Shown: positions 9,246 through 20,215 of the stretch, piece by piece
How positions within the stretch are numbered: position 1 is the stretch's first letter
Layout of the letters: each line of letters starts with the position of its first letter
Assembly: GCF_003994475.1 (NCBI RefSeq)
Contig: NZ_RZNY01000014.1
Coordinates: forward strand, 62,001 to 126,000
DNA: 64,000 bases
Direction: 5' to 3'
From: Paenibacillus anaericanus
GTDB taxonomy: Bacteria > Bacillota > Bacilli > Paenibacillales > Paenibacillaceae
The notes under the pieces: model-generated
What the model was told of the DNA's origin: nothing
The model's input: the letters and a program-made list of their open reading frames with translations, nothing else
Databases searched by the model: none
Position numbers and translations under genes: made by a program

Positions 9246-10589
9246 ATGAAAAGAAGAAAAATAGGGGCATTATTCTTTGTGACTGTATTGATTCTTACAC
9301 TTTTTAGTGCCTGCTCCACGGGAAATAAAGAAGCTACTGGAAAAAATAACACGACCGGTGGAACAGTTAGTTCAGATGAGAAAATAACCTTGCGATTTAG
9401 TTGGTGGGGTGGAGAGGATCGTCATGCTGCCACCATAGCTGCTATTGAAGCTTATAAGCAGATTGCGCCAAACGTAACGATTGAAGCGGAGTATCAGGGC
9501 TTTGATGGCTACGAACAGAAAATTAAGACTCAATTGGCGGGTGGTACCTCAGCAGATATAATGCAGCTTGATCTGCCTTGGCTGCAGGAATTAACAAGTA
9601 AAGGAGATTTCTTTCTTGATCTAGGCAACAGTTCGGAATTCGACGCTGCAGGCTTTGATCAGGATTTCCTGAATAATTTCGGTGTGTACAATGACCAGCT
9701 TGTTGCAGTACCTACTGGGGTAAATTCTTATTGCATGATTATAAATAAAACCCTTGCAGATAAATTGGGAATTCAAACCGACGTAGAGTGGGATTGGGAT
9801 TCTATTTATGAGGCAGGAAAGAAGTTACATGAGGAAGATAGCTCTAAATATCTTTTGCTCGCGGACCACGCAGCTTTACGCCAGGATATCGTAACCATGT
9901 TGAAGCAACGCACAGGTGCACAATGGGTTAATGAAGATTATACAGTTGGATTTAGCAAGGAAGATGCCGTAGCAAGCTTTGAGTGGCTTCATAAAGCCAT
10001 GGAAGCAGGGGTTTACCAGCCTATTGGTGAAAGTGATCTCTTCTTCGGTAAGATCGATCAAAATCCGAAGTGGATCAATCAGGAAATTCCAATGGCACCA
10101 TCGATGAGTAGTACGTTGCTCTCACTTAAGAACGTTTTACCTGATGGTGTTGAGATAGTTACGAGTCTTCCCGTCATTGCTAAGGATGCCAAGGACACGG
10201 GGGTGCTGATAAGACCTTCACAACTTTTTGCAATCAGCAATAAAAGCAAGCATCAGGAAGAGGCCTCCAAGTTCTTAAGTTGGTTCATGAATGATAAAGA
10301 GGCTGCCGCTATTCTGGGTGATGTTCGGTCCGTTCCACCGGTTAAATCTTCACAAGAGGCGGCTGTAGCAGCTGGGAAAATTGATGCTGCGATTACGAAC
10401 GCGGTAGAGCTTGGTCTCAGTCATGCAGGAATCGTGGATAATAGTGTAGCCAACAATTCTGAAGTACAAAAGGTACTGGAAGACATCATTCAGAAGGTAA
10501 GCTATGGGAAATCGACACCTGAGGAAGCTGCGGATGAGCTTATAGCCAGCTTAACTTCCAAGCTTAAAGAAATTAAAGACAGAAAATAA
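9246..10589 (+). CDS. ABC transporter sugar-binding lipoprotein
   Basis: The 447-residue extracellular solute-binding protein belongs to the MalE-like family 1. It has a lipoprotein signal peptide with lipobox LFSAC (lipid-anchored Cys23), a Thr/Gly/Ser-rich linker, then the binding fold starting ITLRFSWWGGEDRH and including IMQLDLPWLQEL. ATG follows AAAGGAG. It heads a three-gene operon with two MalF/MalG-type permeases. The ligand is probably an oligosaccharide, and the nearby beta-mannosidase hints at manno-oligosaccharides, but this is inference. Confidence 0.93.
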   Translation: MKRRKIGALFFVTVLILTLFSACSTGNKEATGKNNTTGGTVSSDEKITLRFSWWGGEDRHAATIAAIEAYKQIAPNVTIEAEYQGFDGYEQKIKTQLAGGTSADIMQLDLPWLQELTSKGDFFLDLGNSSEFDAAGFDQDFLNNFGVYNDQLVAVPTGVNSYCMIINKTLADKLGIQTDVEWDWDSIYEAGKKLHEEDSSKYLLLADHAALRQDIVTMLKQRTGAQWVNEDYTVGFSKEDAVASFEWLHKAMEAGVYQPIGESDLFFGKIDQNPKWINQEIPMAPSMSSTLLSLKNVLPDGVEIVTSLPVIAKDAKDTGVLIRPSQLFAISNKSKHQEEASKFLSWFMNDKEAAAILGDVRSVPPVKSSQEAAVAAGKIDAAITNAVELGLSHAGIVDNSVANNSEVQKVLEDIIQKVSYGKSTPEEAADELIASLTSKLKEIKDRK

Positions 10590-10626
10590 AAATAGATTCT
10601 TGTGATAGGAAGGGAGAGAGTCCGCT

Positions 10627-11565
10627 ATGTCTGTATCTCATTCGTTAGTAGGCAAGACGCAGAAAAGCATGAAGAAAAAAATAAAAGCTAAGAAAAACTA
10701 TCAGTACATCGGACTGCTATACATTGCACCATGGATTATAGGTTTGCTAATCTTTCAGTTCTATCCGTTTCTGTCATCACTGTATTACTCATTTACGGAT
10801 TATAACATGGTGAGCTCGGCAAAATTTATAGGTTGGGATAATTATAAGAGAATTTTCACGGCTGATCCTGACTTCTACCAGTCGCTAAAGGTGACGGGAA
10901 TTTATGTTCTTCTCGTGGTTCCGGTAAAGCTTGCCTTTGCCCTGTTCATAGCTGTACTGCTCAGTGCGAAACTGAAGGGAATCAATTTCTTCAGAACGGT
11001 CTATTATCTTCCCTCCATTCTTGGAGGAAGTGTAGCTATTTCTGTATTATGGCGCTTCCTCTTTATGAAGGAAGGGGTTATCAATAATATGCTGGGCTAT
11101 CTTAACATAGGGCCTGTTGATTGGCTTGGTAGCCCAGATGTGGCTCTGTATACGTTAGGCCTACTGACGGTGTGGCAATTTGGTTCATCTATGGTGTTGT
11201 TCTTAGCGGGCATTCAACAGATTCCTAATGATTTGTACGAAGCTGGTTCCATTGACGGAGCATCTAAATTTCGTATGTTCTTTAAGATCACGGTGCCGTT
11301 ACTTACACCTATTGTATTGTTTAATCTGGTCATGCAGATGGTCAATGCTTTTCAAGAGTTTACCGGGGCGTTCGTCATTACAAATGGTGGGCCAATGAAA
11401 TCAACCTATTTATACGCTTTGAAGCTATATGAAGAAGCCTTTACGTTCTTCAAAATGGGTTACGCCTCTGCCTTGTCATGGATTCTGTTCCTCATCATCA
11501 TGGTGGTAACCGCCATCATCTTCAAAACATCCAATAGCTGGGTATACTATGAGGACGGGAGATAA
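10627..11565 (+). CDS. Sugar ABC transporter permease, MalF-like
   Basis: A 312-residue inner-membrane permease with about six membrane helices. The EAA loop that docks the ATPase is visible as DLYEAGSIDGASKFRMFFKI (about 200-219). The N-terminus is a Lys-rich cytoplasmic segment. ATG follows GGGAGAG. It is second in the binding-protein/permease operon, 37 bp after the first gene, and pairs with the next gene to form the channel. Confidence 0.93.
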   Translation: MSVSHSLVGKTQKSMKKKIKAKKNYQYIGLLYIAPWIIGLLIFQFYPFLSSLYYSFTDYNMVSSAKFIGWDNYKRIFTADPDFYQSLKVTGIYVLLVVPVKLAFALFIAVLLSAKLKGINFFRTVYYLPSILGGSVAISVLWRFLFMKEGVINNMLGYLNIGPVDWLGSPDVALYTLGLLTVWQFGSSMVLFLAGIQQIPNDLYEAGSIDGASKFRMFFKITVPLLTPIVLFNLVMQMVNAFQEFTGAFVITNGGPMKSTYLYALKLYEEAFTFFKMGYASALSWILFLIIMVVTAIIFKTSNSWVYYEDGR

Positions 11566-11571
11566 TAAATC

Positions 11572-12417
11572 ATGAGAGAATCAAACAGCAAGACTGACTC
11601 ACTACTTAGATATGCTTTTCTGATTATTCTCGGCCTTGTGATGGTCTACCCGCTCATCTGGTTGTTTACTTCATCGTTTAAGACTAATGCAGATATTTTC
11701 GGGTCGAGTAAGTTACTTCCAAGCACCTATGTATGGGATTCTTATGTTCTTGGTTGGCAAGGGACAGGACAGTATGGCTTTCAGGACTTTTTTATTAATA
11801 CATTGAAATTGGTCATACCTACTGTTGTATTTACAATTATTTCGAGCGTTATAGTGGCATACGGCTTTGCGAGATTCAATTTTCCATTTAAAACGATTCT
11901 GTTCTCTATCATGATCGCTACATTAATGTTACCCAACGCATCAATCATGATCCCGCGGTATATTTTATTTAACAAAATGAACTGGTTGGATACGTATTTG
12001 CCGTTTATTATACCAGCAGCATTTGCAACTGGCGCCTTCTTCGTTTATATGATGATTCAGTTTATTCGGGGACTGCCTGTAGACTTGGATGAAGCTGCAA
12101 CCATCGATGGCTGTAATTCATTTTCAGTGTTGACTCGGGTGTTGCTCCCCTTGTGTAAACCAGCCCTCTTCTCCGTGGGGATATTTCAGTTCATGTGGAC
12201 CTGGAATGACTTTTTTAACTCTATAATTTACATCAGTAGCGTTAAGAAGTTTACCGTATCACTGGGGCTTCGGCTGTCGCTCGATGCATCGTCGGCAGTA
12301 TCGTGGAACCAGGTGCTTGCGATGTCTGTAGTCAGCGTACTACCTTGCATATTGTTGTTCTTCTTTGCACAGAAGTACTTCGTTGAGGGTATTTCTACTA
12401 CTGGACTAAAGGGGTAA
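11572..12417 (+). CDS. Sugar ABC transporter permease, MalG-like
   Basis: The 281-residue permease has six predicted helices and an EAA motif in LDEAATIDGCNSFSVLTRVL. It ends with the MalG-type C-terminus (FFAQKYFVEGISTTGLKG). It starts six bases after the preceding permease. The operon ends here without an ATP-binding subunit, the usual arrangement in Firmicutes, where one shared MsmX/MalK-type ATPase serves several importers. Confidence 0.93.
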   Translation: MRESNSKTDSLLRYAFLIILGLVMVYPLIWLFTSSFKTNADIFGSSKLLPSTYVWDSYVLGWQGTGQYGFQDFFINTLKLVIPTVVFTIISSVIVAYGFARFNFPFKTILFSIMIATLMLPNASIMIPRYILFNKMNWLDTYLPFIIPAAFATGAFFVYMMIQFIRGLPVDLDEAATIDGCNSFSVLTRVLLPLCKPALFSVGIFQFMWTWNDFFNSIIYISSVKKFTVSLGLRLSLDASSAVSWNQVLAMSVVSVLPCILLFFFAQKYFVEGISTTGLKG

Positions 12418-12461
12418 CAATGTTTGAATCTTAGATAAGACCAGACTATCATATAGAAATA

Positions 12462-12493
12462 AACAAGCCCGGGGTAACCAACCCGGGCTTGTT
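12462..12493. terminator. Bidirectional intrinsic terminator
   Basis: A perfect 12-bp stem (12462-12473 with 12482-12493, AACAAGCCCGGG/CCCGGGCTTGTT) with an 8-base loop lies between the importer operon and the converging adenine deaminase gene, with T-rich sequence on both sides. Confidence 0.85.
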
Positions 12494-12527
12494 GTTATGG
12501 ATGGGGCAATTTCTTGTCTTGATTCCG

Positions 12528-14324
12528 CTATTCCGTAATTTCGACAGGAATCAGTTTGAACTGTGTTACATCAACGAGTCCGCGATTGGATATACGAATC
12601 TCTGGAATGACCGGAAGAGCAACCAGCGAGAAGGTCATAAACGGTGCATTCAAAGGACAACCAAGTGTTTTCCAAGCCGCTTCGAGTTCACTAACCTGCT
12701 GAACGACGGTTTCTAGCGGTTGATCAGACATGAGACCTGCGATAGCCATAGGTACCGCTGCTAGAACTTCGCCATCAAGGACGACGATCATACCGCCACC
12801 TTGCTTCGCCAATTCATTGGCTGCAACGGCCATATCATCAGGATTTGTACCCATCACGAGCAAGTTGTGACTATCGTGGGCTACGGTGGAGGCAACGGCT
12901 CCCCGCTTAAGCTTGAAGCCTCTAGCGAAGGCTAGCGAGATGTCTCCTGTTCCTTGATGGCGTTCGATACAGGCAAGTTGGATCACATCACCCTCAAGGT
13001 CGGGTTGAATGATTCCATTGGACACTTGTAACTTAGCGGTTGTTTTGGCTGTGCGAGCACTGTTCTCGATAACATCAATAACTTGGACAGTAGTCTCGTC
13101 AAGGCTACTAACGCTTGTGAGCAGAAAGTCTTGCGATTCTAACGGCCGCGCCAAATGGACAGAACTTTTTGCTTTAGCGGGGTAGTCATAGACTGGAAAT
13201 TCGACTTTGAGTTCTCCGCTATCATATACAACAGTACCATCTGCGATGACGGTTGATGGCTCCATACGGTGAAGATCGTCGATCAACAAGATATCAGCGC
13301 ATTTACCAGGGGCTATGCCGCCAATATCGCCGTCTAACTTGAAATAACGCGCGGTATTGATACTTCCCATTTGAATAGCAGTTACAGGGTCAACGCCTTC
13401 CTCGATTGTTCGGCGCACAACATGATTGAGATGACCTTTCTCTACCAGCGTTTGAGGGTAGGTATCATCTGTAACAAGCAGGATATTATCAGTGCGTACA
13501 TGATCCTCGGTCACGACTTTAATTACCTCTTTGACGTCCCTCCAAGCTGATCCCTCGCGTACCATGAGGTGCATTCCTAAGCGGAGTTTGAGTAGGCCTT
13601 GTTCTTTGGTTACTGTTTCGTGGCAAGAACTTGCACCAGAGGCGATATAAGCTTGTAGCATGGGCTCATCTTCAGCTGGGAAGTGTCCTGTTACGGTTTT
13701 GCCTGCACGCAGGGTAGCTTCGATTTCTCCAGCCATCTTGGGATCACCAAAGACTACCCCGGGGAAGTTCATCACTTCGCCAAGACCTTCAACGCCATCC
13801 CATGTCATTCCTTCGGCGATATCGGATACTTCTAGCGTGGCACCTGCATCTTCCAAGTCGTCCGTTGCGGGGACACAGGAAGGGTATGTTGTGTATACCT
13901 TAAGTGGCAGACCCTGTCCTTCTTCGTGCATCCATTTGACACCCTCTGTTCCGAATACGTTAGCGATCTCATGTGGGTCCATGAATATTCCCGTCGTACC
14001 CTTGGCTAACGCTGCTTTGGCGAATTCGGTCACGGTTAACATCGTACTCTCAACATGCATATGTCCGTCCAATAGACCTGGGCTAATGAAGCGTCCAGAA
14101 GCGTCAATGACGGTAGTGTTATCACCTATAGTGTGAGAAGCATCTCCGACGTAAGCAATTCTTCCTTGTGCTATCGCTACGTCCATTTGGCTCAGTAGCT
14201 CACCTGTATAAACATTGACTAACGTTCCGTTCTTGATAACGAGATCAGCTTTGCTTTTCCCTGTAGCTACATCAGATAATGTTCGGCTGACGTCATATAA
14301 TGGTTTTCTTTTCTTTCCATTCAT
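12528..14324 (-). CDS. adeC: Adenine deaminase
   Basis: The 598-residue metal-dependent amidohydrolase-superfamily protein matches bacterial adenine deaminase, converting adenine to hypoxanthine and ammonia in purine salvage. Visible marks are the N-terminal beta sandwich (ADLVIKNGTLVNVYTGEL), the metal site GLLDGHMHVESTM, FMDPHEIANVFG, the GHFPAEDE helix, and the C-terminal domain with VAHDSHNLLVMG. The length is that of the family. ATG follows AAGGAG by nine bases. It is monocistronic, and I saw no purine riboswitch in the short leader. Confidence 0.93.
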   Translation of the reverse strand: MNGKKRKPLYDVSRTLSDVATGKSKADLVIKNGTLVNVYTGELLSQMDVAIAQGRIAYVGDASHTIGDNTTVIDASGRFISPGLLDGHMHVESTMLTVTEFAKAALAKGTTGIFMDPHEIANVFGTEGVKWMHEEGQGLPLKVYTTYPSCVPATDDLEDAGATLEVSDIAEGMTWDGVEGLGEVMNFPGVVFGDPKMAGEIEATLRAGKTVTGHFPAEDEPMLQAYIASGASSCHETVTKEQGLLKLRLGMHLMVREGSAWRDVKEVIKVVTEDHVRTDNILLVTDDTYPQTLVEKGHLNHVVRRTIEEGVDPVTAIQMGSINTARYFKLDGDIGGIAPGKCADILLIDDLHRMEPSTVIADGTVVYDSGELKVEFPVYDYPAKAKSSVHLARPLESQDFLLTSVSSLDETTVQVIDVIENSARTAKTTAKLQVSNGIIQPDLEGDVIQLACIERHQGTGDISLAFARGFKLKRGAVASTVAHDSHNLLVMGTNPDDMAVAANELAKQGGGMIVVLDGEVLAAVPMAIAGLMSDQPLETVVQQVSELEAAWKTLGCPLNAPFMTFSLVALPVIPEIRISNRGLVDVTQFKLIPVEITE

Positions 14325-14435
14325 AGTATGAGGGCTCCTTATGGATAAGCTGAACTGATATTTTGTTTAGTCCATCTTATGTAGAAATGTATTTTAATAT
14401 TATAATATAACGCTAAAAACCCTATGATTCAACAA

Positions 14436-14483
14436 AAGGCTGTCTCTCAAACAGAGTAATGACCCTGTTTGGGAGACAGCCTT
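14436..14483 (-). terminator. Intrinsic terminator of clpP
   Basis: A 19-bp stem with a single G-T pair (14436-14454 with 14465-14483) lies 13 bp after the clpP stop. On the minus strand it is followed by TTTTGTTG. It insulates clpP from the adenine deaminase gene. Confidence 0.8.
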
Positions 14484-14495
14484 AGATTATGTTTC

Positions 14496-15095
14496 TTATG
14501 CGCCTTGTGGCGGAGTGATCTTCTCGATAACTTTGTCTACCAGTCCGTATTCCGTCGCTTCAGCAGCACTCATGAAGTAGTCGCGATCTGTATCCTTCTC
14601 GATACGTTCCAGCGGCTGTCCTGTACGCTCAGCTAAGATATGATTCAACTTATCGCGCATCTTAAGGATGCGACGTGCACGAATTTCGATATCCGACGCT
14701 TGACCTTCGGCTCCACCTAGTGGCTGGTGAATCATAATTTCACTATTTGGTAGCGCATAACGTTTGCCTGGTGCTCCTGCATTCAATAAGAAAGCTCCCA
14801 TGGAAGCGGCGAGTCCCACGCAGATCGTGGATACATCGGACTTAATGAACTGCATCGTATCAAAGATAGCCATCCCGGATGTGATAGATCCACCTGGACT
14901 GTTGATGTAGAGACTAATATCTTTGCCCGGATCTTCTGCATCCAGAAATAACATCTGAGCGATAATGGAGTTAGCGACGACGTCATTGACCTGGGAGCCG
15001 AGGAATATGATTCGGTCTTTAAGCAGTCTAGAATAAATGTCGTAGGCGCGCTCCCCGCGATTACTTTGTTCGACGACCATTGGAATATAACTCAC
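14496..15095 (-). CDS. clpP: ATP-dependent Clp protease proteolytic subunit
   Basis: The 199-residue serine peptidase (family S14) has the full catalytic triad at the expected places: Ser98 in GLAASMGAF, His123 in [10 protein letters not shown] and Asp172 in DTDRDYFM. ClpP forms the 14-mer chamber that degrades proteins fed by ClpC, ClpX or ClpE. Translation starts at GTG 15095, nine bases after AAGGAGG. A CtsR-type operator covers the -35 region of its promoter, so heat-shock and stress induction is expected. Confidence 0.97.
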   Translation of the reverse strand: MSYIPMVVEQSNRGERAYDIYSRLLKDRIIFLGSQVNDVVANSIIAQMLFLDAEDPGKDISLYINSPGGSITSGMAIFDTMQFIKSDVSTICVGLAASMGAFLLNAGAPGKRYALPNSEIMIHQPLGGAEGQASDIEIRARRILKMRDKLNHILAERTGQPLERIEKDTDRDYFMSAAEATEYGLVDKVIEKITPPQGA

Positions 15096-15233
15096 CGATT
15101 AAAACCTCCTTAAATTTGGATGAAGCATCGCAGGCCCGGTTACAATACGGAATATCTCCTGTAGCACTCTCCATCAAGTATTGAATTAGTCACATCAATC
15201 TCATATTAGACGGAATCGATTGATATTATCCTC

Positions 15234-15273
15234 ATAATAAACAAATTAAAACAGAAAGTCAAAGATAGTCAAA
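15234..15273 (-). promoter_or_regulatory. clpP promoter with CtsR heptad repeat
   Basis: On the minus strand, -35 TTGACT (15257-15262) and -10 TATTAT (15234-15239) are separated by exactly 17 bp. The plus strand at 15257-15273 reads AGTCAAAGATAGTCAAA, a tandem heptad AGTCAAA with a 3-bp spacer. It matches the CtsR consensus RGTCAAANANRGTCAAA and overlaps the -35 box. This is the textbook arrangement for CtsR repression of clpP. Confidence 0.85.
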
Positions 15274-15281
15274 CTACTTGT

Positions 15282-15303
15282 AAAAAAAATCCCCTCAGCG
15301 GGG
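15282..15303 (-). terminator. Terminator after tRNA-Arg
   Basis: On the minus strand CCCC-GCTGA-GGGG (15291-15303) is followed by ATTTTTTTT. It lies 19 bp beyond the tRNA 3' end and just upstream of the clpP promoter, separating the two transcription units. Confidence 0.7.
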
Positions 15304-15321
15304 TTGTTTTATTAAATATAA

Positions 15322-15396
15322 TGGCGCGCCCGCGAGGAATCGGACCTCGATCTCAGGCTTCGGAGGCCTGCGTCATATCCATTGGACCACGGGCGC
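15322..15396 (-). tRNA. tRNA-Arg (anticodon CCG)
   Basis: The 75-nt minus-strand sequence folds as a tRNA: acceptor GCGCCCG/CGGGCGC, anticodon stem CAGGC/GCCTG enclosing CTCCGGA (anticodon CCG, reading CGG), T stem CGAGG/CCTCG, discriminator G and an encoded CCA (15322-15324). The T loop reads TCCGATT where TTCGATT would be expected, so the normally invariant U55 is C. A promoter with TTGCAA and TATAAT lies just upstream. Confidence 0.93.
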
Positions 15397-15417
15397 ACAT
15401 TTAGAGTAGCAAAAATG

Positions 15418-15446
15418 ATTATATGATATTGAATTGAAAATTGCAA
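15418..15446 (-). promoter_or_regulatory. tRNA-Arg promoter
   Basis: On the minus strand, -35 TTGCAA (15441-15446) and -10 TATAAT (15418-15423) are spaced by 17 bp and lie about 22 bp upstream of the mature tRNA 5' end, consistent with a sigma-A promoter. Confidence 0.7.
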
Positions 15447-15767
15447 GCAAGATCTATCAAAACTGCCAGAGTAGACTAGGAGCAGAGTGATGGTTCAATT
15501 GTTGAATTTATGTTTATATGATGGGGGACGCAAGAAAGTGTAGAATTAAACCAGCAAGACGTGAAAATTTTTAACCTTTAATTTTGAGACGAATAGAGGC
15601 AAGAAGTGCCTTAATTATAGTAATAAAATAGAAAAAGTGAAGTGTTATGGGAAAAGTTCAGCGCGAGAAGAGGCCTCCGCAGAGGGCCGAAATTCACGCT
15701 TTTGTGGTGCCGGCATTATTCACGCGTATAAGAGGAAAGAAGTTTGGAGATTATACGGACGTCAGAC
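15447..15767. other. Intergenic stretch with no convincing gene
   Basis: This lies between the tRNA promoter and the cggR promoter. It is A+T rich except for a G+C-rich patch near 15658-15715. A 48-codon ORF (15647-15793) can be drawn but has no good ribosome site and runs through the cggR promoter, so I do not call it. Confidence 0.5.
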
Positions 15768-15837
15768 TTGCAAGAGAGAGAAAAATTGGTTAGAATGTTA
15801 GTGGGACTTAAAAAGTTAACCCGGGACGTTTTGAGAC
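15768..15837 (+). promoter_or_regulatory. Glycolytic operon promoter and CggR operator
   Basis: -35 TTGCAA (15768-15773), 17-bp spacer and -10 TAGAAT (15791-15796) are followed at the transcription start by a tandem operator. It reads TGGGAC-N6-AGTT-N4-CGGGAC-N6-AGAC (15802-15837), with the two GGGAC elements exactly 20 bp apart. This matches the known CggR operator layout CGGGAC-N6-TGTC-N4-CGGGAC-N6-TGTC. CggR bound here should block the operon until fructose-1,6-bisphosphate accumulates. Confidence 0.85.
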
Positions 15838-15880
15838 CAAGGAGAAACGAGAGAAGACGAAGCTTGCAGGAGTTGAAGGC

Positions 15881-16945
15881 ATGCGTAACATTTTGGAAAT
15901 GCAACAGCAGCTTCTTCCTGATCTCATGGAAATTCTCAAGAAAAGGTACACCATACTTCACCAGATCATGTTATCCGACGTAATTGGCCGTAGAACCTTG
16001 GCAACCTCACTGAACATGACGGAACGTGTGTTGCGTGCTGAAACGGATCTCCTGAAGGCTCAGGGCCTGATTGAAATTGAGAATATAGGCATGAGAATCA
16101 GCGATTCGGGCAGGATACTGCTGGAGAATCTGGAGCCAGTAGTGAAGGACATCTTTGGTCTGGCCAATTTGGAAGAGAAGATCCGTAAGGTCTATGGACT
16201 GAGGAAAGTAGTGGTTATTCCCGGTGACTGTGAGACTTCTCCGCTCACGAAACGGGAGCTTGGACGTGCTGGTGCTAAAGCGCTTTTGCGTGTGATGCAA
16301 GATGGTGACGTGGTTGCGGTCACTGGTGGATCTACAATGGCAGAAGTCGCAGAGCAACTAACCCCACCCGCTAATGTAGTGCTGAAGCAAAGCTGGTTCG
16401 TGCCAGCAAGAGGCGGACTCGGCGAGAGTCTAGAGATTCAGGCCAACACGATTGCTTCTGGAATGGCTAAGAGACTTGGCGCAGGTTATAGTCTGTTGCA
16501 TGTACCTGATTTATTAGGTAAAGAAGCTTATCAGTCGCTGGTACACGACCCCAATATCCACGATATTGTGGCTATGATTCGTAAAGCACGGATTGTGGTA
16601 CATGGCGTGGGAGACGCTATGGAAATGGCGCGACGCCGTAAGATGGAACCTCCGATGGTCACAGAGTTGCAGAAGGAAGGCGCTTTGGCGGAATCATTCG
16701 GTTATTATTTTAACGAAGAAGGCGTCGTTGTTCACAAAATGCTGACTTTGGGACTTCGCTTGGAAGACATCATGAAGACTGACATCGTCATTGGAATCGC
16801 AGGTGGCAAGAGTAAAGCGAAAGCCATACATGCGGTGCTGAAGTTCGGGAATGAGAGTATTCTTGTTACGGATGAGGCGGCGGCGTTGGAAATCGTATGT
16901 GAACTGGAGAAGAAAGACAGACAGCAAGAGCACAGAATCATTTAA
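15881..16945 (+). CDS. cggR: Central glycolytic genes regulator CggR
   Basis: The 354-residue SorC/DeoR-type repressor has an N-terminal winged helix (about 20-75, including IGRRTLATSLNMTERVLRAE) and a sugar-phosphate-binding domain (about 90-345; VVAVTGGSTMAEVAEQL, VPARGGLGES, VVHGVGDAMEMARRR). The start ATG 15881 follows GCAGGAG by seven bases. In Bacillus, CggR is released by fructose-1,6-bisphosphate. It heads the operon it controls, with gapA 96 bp downstream, and its own operator is visible upstream. Confidence 0.95.
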   Translation: MRNILEMQQQLLPDLMEILKKRYTILHQIMLSDVIGRRTLATSLNMTERVLRAETDLLKAQGLIEIENIGMRISDSGRILLENLEPVVKDIFGLANLEEKIRKVYGLRKVVVIPGDCETSPLTKRELGRAGAKALLRVMQDGDVVAVTGGSTMAEVAEQLTPPANVVLKQSWFVPARGGLGESLEIQANTIASGMAKRLGAGYSLLHVPDLLGKEAYQSLVHDPNIHDIVAMIRKARIVVHGVGDAMEMARRRKMEPPMVTELQKEGALAESFGYYFNEEGVVVHKMLTLGLRLEDIMKTDIVIGIAGGKSKAKAIHAVLKFGNESILVTDEAAALEIVCELEKKDRQQEHRII

Positions 16946-17041
16946 ATAATGTAATGAGTTTGATAACTACCGTTTACTCACGGCGGCCTATTCGGTCTGT
17001 CTTGAATAATAAAAAAAACGAACATTGGGAGGAACTATTCA

Positions 17042-18052
17042 ATGAGTATTAAAGTTGGTATTAACGGTTTCGGACGTATTGGTCGACTAGCTTTCCGTCG
17101 TATTCAAAACGTGGAAGGTATTGAAGTAGTAGCTATTAATGACCTGACAGACGCTAAAATGTTGGCTCATTTGTTGAAATATGATACAACTCAAGGCACA
17201 TTCCAAGGCGATGTTGAAGTTCATGACGGCTTCTTCAAAGTAAACGGTAAGGATGTAAAAGTTCTAGCTAACCGTAATCCTGAAGAATTGCCATGGGGCG
17301 AGCTTGGTGTAGATATCGTTCTTGAGTGCACAGGTTTCTTCACAACTAAAGAAGCTGCTGAGAAACACATCAAAGCAGGCGCTAAAAAAGTTGTTATCTC
17401 CGCACCAGCTACAGGTGACATGAAGACTGTTGTTTACAACGTCAACCATGACATCCTTGATGGTACTGAAACAGTTATCTCCGGTGCTTCTTGCACAACT
17501 AACTGCCTAGCTCCAATGGCAAAAGTTCTTCAAGATCAATTCGGAATCGTTGAAGGTTTGATGACAACAATTCACGCTTACACTGGCGACCAAAATACAT
17601 TGGATGCTCCACACGCTAAAGGTGACTTCAGACGTGCTCGTGCAGCAGCTGAGAACATCATTCCTAACACTACTGGTGCTGCAAAAGCAATCGGTCTTGT
17701 TATCCCTGAGTTGAAAGGCAAACTTGACGGTGCAGCTCAACGTGTTCCTGTAGCTACAGGTTCTTTGACTGAGTTGGTTACTGTTCTTGAGAAGAATGTA
17801 ACTGTTGATGAAATCAATGCAGCTATGAAAGCCGCTTCTGATTCCGAAACATTTGGATACACTGAAGATGAAATCGTATCTTCAGACATTAAAGGAATCA
17901 CTTTTGGTTCCCTGTTTGATGCAACTCAAACTAAAGTATTGACTGTTGGCGACAAACAATTGGTTAAAACAGTTGCTTGGTATGACAATGAAATGTCCTA
18001 CACAGCTCAATTGATTCGTACTTTGGAATTGTTTGCAAAAATCGCTAAGTAA
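17042..18052 (+). CDS. gapA: Glyceraldehyde-3-phosphate dehydrogenase (NAD, glycolytic)
   Basis: The 336-residue GAPDH has the NAD fold [10 protein letters not shown], the catalytic Cys151 in [12 protein letters not shown], and Asn33-Asp34 after VVAI, which favours NAD over NADP. It is the second gene of the cggR operon, the usual place for the glycolytic isoenzyme. ATG follows GGGAGG. Codon use is strongly biased to a few codons, as expected for a highly expressed protein. Confidence 0.97.
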   Translation: MSIKVGINGFGRIGRLAFRRIQNVEGIEVVAINDLTDAKMLAHLLKYDTTQGTFQGDVEVHDGFFKVNGKDVKVLANRNPEELPWGELGVDIVLECTGFFTTKEAAEKHIKAGAKKVVISAPATGDMKTVVYNVNHDILDGTETVISGASCTTNCLAPMAKVLQDQFGIVEGLMTTIHAYTGDQNTLDAPHAKGDFRRARAAAENIIPNTTGAAKAIGLVIPELKGKLDGAAQRVPVATGSLTELVTVLEKNVTVDEINAAMKAASDSETFGYTEDEIVSSDIKGITFGSLFDATQTKVLTVGDKQLVKTVAWYDNEMSYTAQLIRTLELFAKIAK

Positions 18053-18077
18053 TATTTCTCAAACCAAACATGATCAT

Positions 18078-18113
18078 CAAAGAGGAGCGACCTTCCCAAA
18101 GGACTCCTCTTTG
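18078..18113 (+). other. Hairpin between gapA and pgk
   Basis: CAAAGAGGAG (18078-18087) pairs perfectly with CTCCTCTTTG (18104-18113) in the 193-bp gapA-pgk gap. No T run follows, so it is more likely an mRNA-stability or partial-termination element than a full terminator. Confidence 0.55.
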
Positions 18114-18245
18114 GTTCATGATTGAAACGATGTACAAATAGCTTCTAATAGCTTTAAATCGACATTCACACACACAAATATTCAATATATAGAGATAAAG
18201 TTTCGCTTAGGAGAACATAAATAGCACTTTAGGAGGAACGTGGGG

Positions 18246-20214
<1,969 letters not shown>

Positions 20215-20215
20215 G

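Noticed and set aside
14325..14435. Purine riboswitch upstream of the adenine deaminase gene
   Set aside because: The short A+T-rich leader shows no three-way-junction pairing or conserved purine-aptamer loops.
15647..15793. 48-codon ORF upstream of cggR
   Set aside because: It has no good ribosome site, resembles nothing I know, and runs through the cggR promoter up to the -10 box.
15744..15983. 79-residue Arg-rich ORF overlapping the cggR start
   Set aside because: It is out of frame with cggR and covers the CggR operator; a chance open frame.
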